A stretch of 64,000 nucleotides of DNA, from the NCBI RefSeq assembly GCF_001279695.1, contig NZ_LGDD01000024.1:62001-126000 (forward strand). The letters are read 5' to 3'. The notes beneath the pieces were generated by a model. It did not search any database and was not told the DNA's origin. It saw only the letters and a list, made by a program, of their open reading frames with translations. Positions 16,653-24,805 of the stretch are shown here, one piece after another (the stretch's first letter is position 1; each line of letters begins with the position of its first letter). Source of the stretch: Streptomyces sp. WM6378 (GTDB lineage Bacteria; Actinomycetota; Actinomycetes; Streptomycetales; Streptomycetaceae). Made by a program: the position numbers and the translations under genes.

Positions 16653-19600
16653 TCACACCGGCTGCGGCTCCAGGTCCCGGTTGATCCGGCGCCAGGCGCG
16701 CGCCGCTTCGGCGATCGGATGGTCCACGCCCAGCTGCTTCGCGGCCGGTTCCAGGATGGAGGACCGCAGCCGCTGGGCCTCCTCCTCCCGGCCGGCCGAC
16801 CGCAGCGTGATCGCCAGGTTGGAGCGGCAGGCGAGCACATCGGGGTGAGTGGGCCCGAACCGCTCCAACAGGCCCTTGAGCGCGGTCCGTTCCCAGCGTT
16901 CGGCGAGGTCGGGGCGGCCCATGTCGCCGTAGGCGTTGGCCAGGTTGATCGCCGCGCAGAGCGTGAACGGGTGGCGTGCGCCCAGGACTTCCTCAAGGGC
17001 CGCCCGCACGTCCTCGCCGCCGCGCGCCGCCTCCTGGGCCGCACCGAGCCCGCGCTGGTAGATGTAGACGTTGTTGCGGCAGGCCAGCGTGAAGGGGTGC
17101 TCCTCGCCCAGCGTGCTCTGGTAGCCCTCAAGGGCCTGGACGGCGAGGTCGAGGGCGGCCTGCTTGTCGCCGGTCGCCGAGAAGTCGGCGGCCAGGTTGA
17201 GACAGCAGGCCAGCGCGTCCGGCGCCTTGGTCCCGTACCGGCCCCGGTAGCGGTTGTACGTTTCCTCGGTCAGGCGTTTCGCCTCGTGCGGGTGGCCCGC
17301 CTTGCGCAGGGACACCGCGAGGCTCTTGGCGGTGCGCAGCGCCTCGGGCACATCGGCGTTCAGGACCCGTTCGAACGCCGACACCACTTCCCGCAGCACC
17401 TGTACCGAGGCCACGTACTCGCCGCTCTCGCGCAGGTCCCGCCCGAGGTGGCCCTTGGTGGTGAGGGTGAAGGGGTGCTCGTCGCCCAGTAAGGCGCTGC
17501 GGCGCTCCACCGTATCCTCGTCCAGCCTGCGGGCCGCCTCGCTGTCGCCGCTGAGCCGGTAGTCGATGGCGAGGTTGTTGGCGGCGATCAGGGTGCGCGG
17601 GTGGTTCTCGCCGAAGATCTGCCGCAGCCCGTGGTAGATCCTGAGGTCGCGGGTGAGGGCCTCGTCGAACCGGCCGAGCGCGCGCAGATCGGCGGCGAGG
17701 CTGCCGGTGGTGATGAGGATGCTCGGGTGGTCGTCGCCCGGGTGGTCCTTGTGCAGGACGCTGATCTGGCGGGCGAGCGTGTCCTCGTCCATCGCCCGGG
17801 CCTCCTGGTACTTGCCCTGGGCGCGCAGCGCGTTGGCGAGCTCGAAGCGGATGTTGAGGGTCTGGAGGTCGTTCTCGCCGAGCTCGCGCGTCCAGACCTT
17901 GTTGAGCTGGGTGCCGAGCACCCGGGCGCTCTCCAGTTCACCGCGCTTGAGCAGGTAGCGGATGCGGTCGACCATGAGCTGGCGGACCTTCTCCTCGTCG
18001 CAGTCGGCGATGCCGGAGGCGCTCAGGTGCGGCCAGATCAGCTCGAAACTGGGCCAGCTCTTCGGGTCGTTGACGGGGTTGTCGCGGTCGACGCCCTCGA
18101 CCGGGCGGGCCTCGGCGAGGATGCGGTGGACCTCGTGCTTGGCGGTGTCCACCTCCTCCTCGGTCAGTCCCGACCGCACCGCGGCCTGGACGAGCCGGTG
18201 CACCTGGATGCTGCTGTCCGCCGGGTCGACCTTGGCGAGCGCGAACCGGTTCAGGGTCTGGATGACCTTGCCCAGCATGTACCGATCGCGCAGATCCGAG
18301 TCGTACGGCAGGAGGGACTCGAACATCGAGTCGCTGCCGATCAGCCGCATCGAGATGGGCTCGGCGGAGAAGAACGAGCAGAGCTCCAACAGGCGTACCG
18401 CGGCCTTGGATTCGTCGCGCAGCCGGCTGATCGAGATGTTCCAGGTCGCGCCGATCTGCTCCGAGTAGTCCTCGGGCTTGCCGAGCGAGAGGACCTTGGT
18501 GCTCTGCTCCTTGAGCTGTTCCACATAGGCGTCGACGGGCGTCGCCGTCTCGGCCAGCCAGGCGGCCGCGACCTCGACCGCGAGCGGCAGGTCTCCGACC
18601 GCGTCGGCGACCCGGTCGGCGTCCGAAGCGGGGAGTTTGGTGACCCGGCGGCACAGGTGCTCGACGCTCTCGGGGCGCGTGAAGACCTCGACCTCGATGG
18701 CCTCCACCTTGGTCGAGGCCGGCTTGTTGCGGCAGGTGGCGAGGATGTGGCCGTACGTTTCACCGGAGATCGGCTCGGTCTCCTCCGGAAGGAGTTTCAG
18801 TGCCCGGTCGAGGTCCTCGACGTTGTCGAAGATCAGCAGCCAGCGGGAGTAGGGCGCGCCGCGCCGCAGCGCCTGCATCGCGGCAGTCGCGGCCTCGGCC
18901 ACCACGTCACCGGCCCTGAGGTCCATCTCGGCGGCCAGCTCGGCCAGCGAGGACACCACCCGGTCGGGCTGCTCGGACTCGATCCACCACACCAGGTCGT
19001 AGTCGGCGCGGAAGCGGTGCGCGTACTCGCGGGCCACCTGCGTCTTGCCGACGCCGCCGAGCCCGTACAGGACCTGCGGGAAGCGCTGAGCGGAGCGGCT
19101 GTCGCCACGCAGCTGGTCGCGCAGCTTCTCCAGGACGGAGGTGCGGCCGGTGAACCAGGCGTGCCGGGGCCGTACGTTCCAGATCTTGGGCACGCTGCCC
19201 GGATAGCGGGGCCCGGCCGGCCCGGCCGCGAGGGCGTTGACCGCCTCGGCCCGGTCGAGAGCGTGCAGCACGGCGGCCCCCGCGTCGTTCTCGTCGAGGC
19301 GTACGAGGTCGATGAGGCCGCGGCTGCTGAGCGGCGGGGCGAGCCGTACGTCGCCGACCCGCACCGGGAGTATCTGGCGCCGCCCGCCGGCCGCGTCGAG
19401 GCCGGCGCCGGTCTCCCAGAAGCCGCGGGCGCGCTCGGTGTTGAGGTAGGCCTGCGAGACGACGGGGATGACGCGGTATCCGGTGCCGGAGGTGAACTCG
19501 GCCTCCGCGGTGGCCGCCCGGGGTGTCCGTACGTCGATGGGCACGACGTGGAACCCGCCGACGGTCAGCACGTGCACCAGCCAGTCCGCCCACATCTGGT

Positions 19601-20627
19601 CCTCGGCGACATGGGTGAGGACCACATTGGACGGCGGCATGGGCCTGCGCCGGGTGTAGGCGGCGACATGGGTGAGCCGGTCGGCCTCGTCGATGGGCGG
19701 CAGCGAGTTCACCAGGCCGCCGGTGAGGACGGAGGTGAGCCGTTCGCAGGCGCTGAGCATGGAGCTGCTGACGTTGGGCGCGTCGCCGAAGGTGGCCAGG
19801 ATCTCTTCGTAGGCGTAGAAGGGGCGGTAGGGAACCTCCACCGTGCCCCAGTAGTTGGCGAGTTCCTCGGTGCTCAGTCCGCTGGGGAAACCGGGGAAGC
19901 TCTCGCGGGCGAGCGCCCGGCCGGCGTCCGCCTTCTCCTTCTCGCCGTCGTCGATGCGCATGGGGACGGGCAGGATGCGGATGCGCCGCTCGTGGTAGCG
20001 CTCCTCGATGTCGCGGGCCACCGCCGAGGCGCCGTCGATGCTCTGGTCGCTCAATGTGAAGCAGACGACGAGGACTTCGGGCATCTGGACGGTGCAGATG
20101 TCGGCGATGTCGCTCAGGCCCGTACGGCTGTCGATCAGGGTGTAGTCGTAGTGGCGCTGCATGTCGTCGCGCATCGCGTCGAAGAACTGGCCGCCGCCGA
20201 ACCGCTCGTGGAAGTCGTCCCAGTCCATCTTGCCCACGATGGACGGGTAGTCGCGGTTGCGCCGCCCCGCCGAGAGGAAGTCCAGGCTGCCGCCCTGCGG
20301 GAAGTTCCAGTTCAGGGAAGTGGCGTGCGGGCGCACCCGGGCGTAGTCGCGGTGCCAGTCGGGGGCGCGGTCGGCGGGGCGCCGGGCCTCGTCCTGGTAG
20401 TCGGTGATCAGGTTGATCAGGCCCGGGGTCGCCTCCAGGTCGGCGAGGTCGAGGAAGGGGTGGAAGAACCGGTGCAGGCCCGGCGCCTCCAGGTCCCAGT
20501 CGACCGCGAGCACCCGGTATCCGTTGGCCGCCAGGATCCATGCGCAGTTGGCCAGCGCCATGGTCCGTCCGGTGCCGCCCTTGTACGAATAGAACGTGAC
20601 GACGGTCCCGTTGCGGTTCTCAGTCAT
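16653..20627 (-). CDS. fxsT: FxsT: FxSxx-COOH system P-loop/NB-ARC/tetratricopeptide protein
   Basis: A giant 1324-residue multidomain ATPase, last gene of the fxs operon. Domains: a ParA/MinD-like P-loop with KGGTGRT at residues 16-22 (Arg replaces the usual P-loop Lys); a TIR-like region from about 330 (NVVLTHVAEDQMWADWL); an NB-ARC ATPase with GLGGVGKT near 520-527 and LLIFDNVED as Walker B; and about 450 residues of kinesin-light-chain-type TPRs marked by recurring HPFTL and HPRTL. The ATG at 20627 overlaps the fxsC stop by 8 bases. This NB-ARC-TPR layout is that of STAND signalling proteins, which are switched on by ligand binding to their repeats. Its partner in the pathway is unproven. 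Confidence 0.88.
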   Translation of the reverse strand: MTENRNGTVVTFYSYKGGTGRTMALANCAWILAANGYRVLAVDWDLEAPGLHRFFHPFLDLADLEATPGLINLITDYQDEARRPADRAPDWHRDYARVRPHATSLNWNFPQGGSLDFLSAGRRNRDYPSIVGKMDWDDFHERFGGGQFFDAMRDDMQRHYDYTLIDSRTGLSDIADICTVQMPEVLVVCFTLSDQSIDGASAVARDIEERYHERRIRILPVPMRIDDGEKEKADAGRALARESFPGFPSGLSTEELANYWGTVEVPYRPFYAYEEILATFGDAPNVSSSMLSACERLTSVLTGGLVNSLPPIDEADRLTHVAAYTRRRPMPPSNVVLTHVAEDQMWADWLVHVLTVGGFHVVPIDVRTPRAATAEAEFTSGTGYRVIPVVSQAYLNTERARGFWETGAGLDAAGGRRQILPVRVGDVRLAPPLSSRGLIDLVRLDENDAGAAVLHALDRAEAVNALAAGPAGPRYPGSVPKIWNVRPRHAWFTGRTSVLEKLRDQLRGDSRSAQRFPQVLYGLGGVGKTQVAREYAHRFRADYDLVWWIESEQPDRVVSSLAELAAEMDLRAGDVVAEAATAAMQALRRGAPYSRWLLIFDNVEDLDRALKLLPEETEPISGETYGHILATCRNKPASTKVEAIEVEVFTRPESVEHLCRRVTKLPASDADRVADAVGDLPLAVEVAAAWLAETATPVDAYVEQLKEQSTKVLSLGKPEDYSEQIGATWNISISRLRDESKAAVRLLELCSFFSAEPISMRLIGSDSMFESLLPYDSDLRDRYMLGKVIQTLNRFALAKVDPADSSIQVHRLVQAAVRSGLTEEEVDTAKHEVHRILAEARPVEGVDRDNPVNDPKSWPSFELIWPHLSASGIADCDEEKVRQLMVDRIRYLLKRGELESARVLGTQLNKVWTRELGENDLQTLNIRFELANALRAQGKYQEARAMDEDTLARQISVLHKDHPGDDHPSILITTGSLAADLRALGRFDEALTRDLRIYHGLRQIFGENHPRTLIAANNLAIDYRLSGDSEAARRLDEDTVERRSALLGDEHPFTLTTKGHLGRDLRESGEYVASVQVLREVVSAFERVLNADVPEALRTAKSLAVSLRKAGHPHEAKRLTEETYNRYRGRYGTKAPDALACCLNLAADFSATGDKQAALDLAVQALEGYQSTLGEEHPFTLACRNNVYIYQRGLGAAQEAARGGEDVRAALEEVLGARHPFTLCAAINLANAYGDMGRPDLAERWERTALKGLLERFGPTHPDVLACRSNLAITLRSAGREEEAQRLRSSILEPAAKQLGVDHPIAEAARAWRRINRDLEPQPV

Positions 20628-21972
20628 CTGATGAGCCCTCCGCCTTATCACCGTTGTTCTTGCCCTGGTCCGTGCTCTGACCGCGGCCACCGGGGCCACT
20701 GACGCCGTAGCCGATGCCGCGCGGAAGCACCCGGGGCATCGGCCCACCGCTTCCGGGCGGTGGATAGGTCGGCGCGTTGGCCTCGTAGTATCTGACCGCC
20801 GACTTCACGGCCCCCGGGATCGCCTTGCTGAAGGCTTCCAGTGTGGGCAGTCCGGCGCTCGGTGTGCGATGTCCGTCGCTCTCGTCGACCCGGGTGGCGA
20901 GCGCGTCGTCGGTCTGCCGCGACAACTCGCCGTCGTGCACCCGGGTTTGGGGGTCGGCCTCGCTGCCCGGAACCATGACGCTGATCCAGGGCCTGGGCGT
21001 GGCGCACAGCTGGGCCATCAGTTCGCGGCGGCTCCGGGCGTCCAGGGCCCAGCGGTCGAGCAGCAGCAGACCGGGCCCGGCGGGCGGCTCCGAGTCGAGG
21101 AGCCGCTCGGGCTCGGCCTCGAAGTCGCTGAGGTGCACGGTGTATTCGTCCAGGCCGCGTACGACGTCGACGGTGTGGTCGGCGAGCGGTCTGGAGGAGG
21201 CCGGGTGGTACGGGTTCCAGTCGAGGGCCTCGGATCCGTAGCAGTCCGGGCTGCGTCCGGTCGGGAGGGTGGATCGCGAACAGGCCAGGACGGAGACCTC
21301 CAGTTCACGGGCGGGCTCGCCGGCCGGCCCGAAGGCGGGCGGCACCTTCGCGTAGTCCTGGTGCGGGTCACCGGGCTCCAGGCGGATCTGCTGGGCCACG
21401 CTCACGATGCGTTTGGCGAGCTGGTAGACGGCGCGTTCGTACTGGTCGCGCAGGTAGTTGAGCTTGATGAGGCCGTAGAAGCCCTCGTCGGCGTACTCGT
21501 CGCCGAAGGTGGCGTGGTTGAACTGGAGCCGCTCGGCGGGCTGCGGCAGCTGTCTGGTCGGCACGGGCACCCACAGCGCGGGCACGATTCCGGTGACGGG
21601 GTTGCTGTTGTTGTGGCTGTTACGGGGGTTCTGGGCGGCGGCCCGGCTGGAGAAGGCGAACCACTCCCGGCCGCACTGTTCGCTGAGGAAATAGCGCGGC
21701 GAATAGAGCGGCACGAACACCTTGCTGAACGCCAAAGCGTCCGAGAGCCGTTCCTGCCATCCCTCGCCGGGCTGCATCTGCTGGTCCATGAAGCCGGCGC
21801 TGCCGGCCGGCAGGGACGTCAGCTGCATCACATGGGCGCAGAGGTCCCGGAAGAAGCGCTCTACCCAGAGGTTGGGGTTTCGCTCCTTGGGGTCGCTCTT
21901 CGGCGTGTGCGCGTAGCTGAGGAAGAAGTACGGCTTCTGCTCGTCGCCCCCGGCCCCCACTGATTGCACCAC
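20620..21972 (-). CDS. fxsC: FxsC: TIR-like protein of the FxSxx-COOH system
   Basis: A 450-residue protein whose N-terminal part resembles a TIR domain: KPYFFLSYAHTPKSD at about 13-27, then ALAFSKVFVPLYSPRYFLS and CGREWFAF. This matches the TIR-like FxsC proteins that accompany FxsA and FxsB. The C-terminal tail is Pro/Gly-rich and probably disordered. GTG GTG tandem codons offer starts at 21972 or 21969; GGGGGAGA upstream spaces better for 21969. A 191-base gap with a nested palindrome separates it from fxsB, and TACACT at 22004-22009 (reverse strand) could be the -10 of its own promoter. It overlaps fxsT by 8 bases. NADase activity is not established. Confidence 0.82.
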   Translation of the reverse strand: MVQSVGAGGDEQKPYFFLSYAHTPKSDPKERNPNLWVERFFRDLCAHVMQLTSLPAGSAGFMDQQMQPGEGWQERLSDALAFSKVFVPLYSPRYFLSEQCGREWFAFSSRAAAQNPRNSHNNSNPVTGIVPALWVPVPTRQLPQPAERLQFNHATFGDEYADEGFYGLIKLNYLRDQYERAVYQLAKRIVSVAQQIRLEPGDPHQDYAKVPPAFGPAGEPARELEVSVLACSRSTLPTGRSPDCYGSEALDWNPYHPASSRPLADHTVDVVRGLDEYTVHLSDFEAEPERLLDSEPPAGPGLLLLDRWALDARSRRELMAQLCATPRPWISVMVPGSEADPQTRVHDGELSRQTDDALATRVDESDGHRTPSAGLPTLEAFSKAIPGAVKSAVRYYEANAPTYPPPGSGGPMPRVLPRGIGYGVSGPGGRGQSTDQGKNNGDKAEGSSDD

Positions 21973-22054
21973 TGTCTCCCCCGGTCCAAGTGGATGGGTC
22001 CTCAGTGTAGGAACGGAGGATTCTCCGGCGGAACAGAACGAACAAACCCAATGG

Positions 22055-22121
22055 TTGATCCACTCACGGAGTTTCGATCAGATCATGACCGAAATCATGC
22101 GTCGCCCGGTGAGTGGATCAA
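22055..22121. promoter_or_regulatory. nested inverted repeats between fxsB and fxsC
   Basis: TTGATCCACTCAC at 22055-22067 and GTGAGTGGATCAA at 22109-22121 are perfect 13-base inverted copies. Between them TTTCGATCA (22072-22080) and TGACCGAAA (22086-22094) form an imperfect inner repeat with one mismatch. The array lies upstream of fxsC, so it may be an operator for an internal promoter or an RNA hairpin that adjusts expression of fxsC and fxsT relative to fxsB. Confidence 0.6.
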
Positions 22122-22163
22122 TCAATTAGCGGGAGAATTCACTCAATTCGAGGGGGAATTCCC

Positions 22164-24593
22164 TCAGCGCGAGGCTTGGACGCGGGCCTTCCACTCGGCC
22201 CGATGGCGCTTCGCGGAGTCGGCCGCAGCGGTGAGAGCGGCCCCCGAGACGGGTTCGTCCAGCCAGCCGCGCACCGTGTGGCCCATGCTCCCGACGAAGC
22301 GCTGTCCCAGGTCGGTGAGGGTTCCCGAGCCGAGCAGCTCCTCGACGGCCTCCGCCGTCTGCTGGCGCCAGCGGGCGAACTGCGCCTCGGCGGTGCCGCG
22401 TTCGCAAGCCCCCTCAGCGGTCGCGCGGCGCACCCGCCAGAAGTCGGTCACCGCGATGTGGGCGTACGTTCCCTGGAGCAGCCCGCCGATCGGCCGCGGA
22501 TCGTCGCGCCAGGGGGCGTAGTACAGGTTCCGGTCGGCCTTGTCGTACAGGTCGACGGCGTCCAGGACCGCGGCGAGCTTCACGTGCTGGAACTCGTGGA
22601 CGATCAACAGGGCGAGCTGGTCGGGCGATGCTGGCCTGGCGACCCCGATCGCACCCCAGGCCTCCCTGCAGGCGGCGCTGACGTTGCTGCCGTCCGGTGC
22701 GTGCAGCGGGGTGATCAGACGCAGTCCCGCGGCCACGCCGTCCGCGTAGGAGGGCAGTTCGCGGCGGATCAGGGACCAGGCGCCGGTCAGGTCCTCGGCC
22801 CACAGCTTGGCCTCGTCGGCCGCGAGCCGCGCGGAGACGGGCCACTTGTGGGCGTCCCGCAGCGGGTCGGTGTCCTCGATGGCCACGCTCCAGCCCTCGC
22901 CCTCGAAGAGGCGTACGGGGTGCCAGTGCGGGGTCGGCCCGTCGAGGCCCTCGTGCCAGCCGATGTCGAGCCGCCCGGAGCCGGCCCGCACCGTGAACCC
23001 GTCGGCGCCCGCGGTCACTTCGGCGCGGCCGGCCCCGCCGTCGAGCCGTACGCCGCCGAGCCCGGGCAGCCGCAGGGTCCCGCCACGCAGCGGCACGGAG
23101 ACCTTCTGGCCGAGGCGGGCCCGCAGCACCGTGGCGGCCGCGATCTCGGCGAGGCCGCCGGCGGGGGCCGCCCGGCCTTCGAGCACGCTCAGGGCCCACG
23201 GCCGGGTGTAGGGGTGGGCGAGGACGGCGTCGAGTTCGGCGGGCGCCTCGGCGTCCAGGTGGGTCAGGAGCTCCCAGGCCTCGGCGCCTTCGCGGTCGGA
23301 GAGCGCGATGTGTTCACTGACGGCGGCGAGCAGCTCCTGGTTGATCTCCAGTTGCGCCGCCGCGAGGCGCGCGACGGTCTCCGCGCCACCGAAGCCCGCG
23401 GCCAGAGCCTCGAAGTCGCCCTGATCCAGGGGCAGTTCGGAGGGCGTCGGCGTCAGTGCGGGCACGGCCGCCTCCCGGTTTCGGATGGTGGTGACCAGTG
23501 TCAGCAGGTCGGGGCAGAACACGGAGGGGTTGTCGAACCCGTTGCCGGTGCGGTAGCGGTGGGCGTAGAGGCCGCCGCCGCAGGACTGGACTACCGGGCA
23601 GCTCCGGCACTGGTCGCAGAGCTGCTCGATGCCCTGCTGGCGGGCCAGCATGCCGGGGTGCTGGAGCACGTCGTCGAGCGAGTGCGTGAAGACGTCCATG
23701 CCGGTGGCCGGGGCCCCGTCGTACGACGTCTTGAGGCTGTCGGCCTGCTCGAAGGTGCCGTCGGTCTCGATCACGACGAGGTCGGCCGGGGCGAGCCCGA
23801 GCGATTCCGTGAGGCTGCTCTCGCCGCGCAGGGTGCGCAGTACGGAGTCGAAGATGCGGACCGGCACGGGCCGCCCCGCCGCGTCCCAGCGCCGGTAGAT
23901 CGCGTCGAGCCACTCGGCGTAGGGCGTGGCAGCGCCGTCGGGGCGGGGCGGCGGGGTGTCCCAAGTGGCGTGCGGGAGGAGGAAGTCGATGCGGGGCGGC
24001 GCGAGTTCGACGAGCGCGTCGTAGACGGCGACCGGGTCGTTCGCCACGTCGATGGTGCAGAGGAGTCCGGCGAACAGGCGCCGGTAGCGCGGGCGGTTGA
24101 GGAGCTCCACCGCGCGGATGACCTTGGCGTGGCTGCTGCGGCCGTCGGAGTAGCGGCGGTGGCGGTCGTTGGAGGCCTTGTCGCCGTCGAGGGACACCCC
24201 GACCTTGATGCCGAGTTCGAGGAAGAGGTCGCAGAACTTCTCGTCGAGGAGCACGCCGTTGGTGTGCATGCGCAGATCGAGCGCGCTCACCGAGCGCAGG
24301 GCCCGCTGGAGTTCCTCGGCGGCCCGCCGGATCCGGTCGGGCCCGGCGAGCAGGGGCTCGCCGCCGTGCAGAACGACGTGGACCGTGGGGAGTTGGTGAC
24401 GCCTGGCGTGCTCGGCGATCCGGTCCGCCACTTGCGCCAGGATGTCCTCGGAGACGGCCCGGGGCCGCCCGCGCCAGCTCGTGTCCGCGTGTTCGTAGAC
24501 ATAACAGTGATCGCAGGCCAGATCGCAGCGGCTGTGCACCTTCAGCACGAACTGCGACAGGGCAGGCTGAATCGGCCGGTCGGTCCCGTCCAT
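22164..24593 (-). CDS. fxsB: FxsB: cyclophane-forming radical SAM/SPASM maturase with HExxH domain
   Basis: An 809-residue RiPP maturase. The radical SAM cluster motif CDLACDHC (C23, C27, C30) is followed by YVYEHAD, typical of this family. The SPASM region near residue 326 has CDQCRSCPVVQSC and later CGGGLY-type cysteines for auxiliary iron-sulfur clusters. The second half is a different domain carrying VHEFQHVK near residue 664, a HExxH motif known to be fused to FxsB-type enzymes and linked in recent work to peptide hydroxylation. FxsB enzymes join an aromatic ring to a side chain two residues later, forming a three-residue cyclophane. The ATG at 24593 lies 20 bases after the fxsA stop. 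The frame stays open upstream through fxsA. Confidence 0.92.
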   Translation of the reverse strand: MDGTDRPIQPALSQFVLKVHSRCDLACDHCYVYEHADTSWRGRPRAVSEDILAQVADRIAEHARRHQLPTVHVVLHGGEPLLAGPDRIRRAAEELQRALRSVSALDLRMHTNGVLLDEKFCDLFLELGIKVGVSLDGDKASNDRHRRYSDGRSSHAKVIRAVELLNRPRYRRLFAGLLCTIDVANDPVAVYDALVELAPPRIDFLLPHATWDTPPPRPDGAATPYAEWLDAIYRRWDAAGRPVPVRIFDSVLRTLRGESSLTESLGLAPADLVVIETDGTFEQADSLKTSYDGAPATGMDVFTHSLDDVLQHPGMLARQQGIEQLCDQCRSCPVVQSCGGGLYAHRYRTGNGFDNPSVFCPDLLTLVTTIRNREAAVPALTPTPSELPLDQGDFEALAAGFGGAETVARLAAAQLEINQELLAAVSEHIALSDREGAEAWELLTHLDAEAPAELDAVLAHPYTRPWALSVLEGRAAPAGGLAEIAAATVLRARLGQKVSVPLRGGTLRLPGLGGVRLDGGAGRAEVTAGADGFTVRAGSGRLDIGWHEGLDGPTPHWHPVRLFEGEGWSVAIEDTDPLRDAHKWPVSARLAADEAKLWAEDLTGAWSLIRRELPSYADGVAAGLRLITPLHAPDGSNVSAACREAWGAIGVARPASPDQLALLIVHEFQHVKLAAVLDAVDLYDKADRNLYYAPWRDDPRPIGGLLQGTYAHIAVTDFWRVRRATAEGACERGTAEAQFARWRQQTAEAVEELLGSGTLTDLGQRFVGSMGHTVRGWLDEPVSGAALTAAADSAKRHRAEWKARVQASR

Positions 24594-24613
24594 GGGGGGA
24601 GTCGTTCCGCCCG

Positions 24614-24805
24614 TCAGAGCGCCGACTGGAAGGCGGAGGTGCCGGGAACGCCGACGCTGCCGCCCGCAGTCATCACCCTGGTCAGGCTCGCCGGAGCCTT
24701 CCCGGCACTCTGCGCCGCTGCCCGCTTCACCAGCGGCTGCCGCCTGCTGGCCGGCCTGTGCGGGGCGGGGCCGGGCCGTTCGGCCGCCGAGACGAGAGCT
24801 TCCAC
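24614..24805 (-). CDS. fxsA: FxsA: FxSxx-COOH cyclophane RiPP precursor peptide
   Basis: A 63-residue precursor ending exactly in FQSAL, matching the defining F-x-S-x-x-COOH tail of the FxsA family. GTG at 24805 follows GAAAGG with 7-base spacing; an in-frame start at 24844 would add 13 residues. The leader is basic and Pro/Ala-rich (VEALVSAAERPGPAPHRPAS, then RRQPLVKRAAAQ) and the last 15 residues are Gly/Ser-rich before the core. It sits immediately upstream of fxsB. The Phe and Ser of the tail are the expected crosslink partners. No protease or exporter gene is adjacent, so how the tail is released is not apparent. Confidence 0.88.
   Translation of the reverse strand: MEALVSAAERPGPAPHRPASRRQPLVKRAAAQSAGKAPASLTRVMTAGGSVGVPGTSAFQSAL

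Noticed and set aside
17601..20702. A 1033-codon frame on the forward strand opposite fxsT
   Set aside because: In very GC-rich DNA the opposite strand of a real gene often stays open. It has no ribosome site, no recognisable domain and an improbable Gly/Val/Arg-rich composition, while fxsT has clear motifs.
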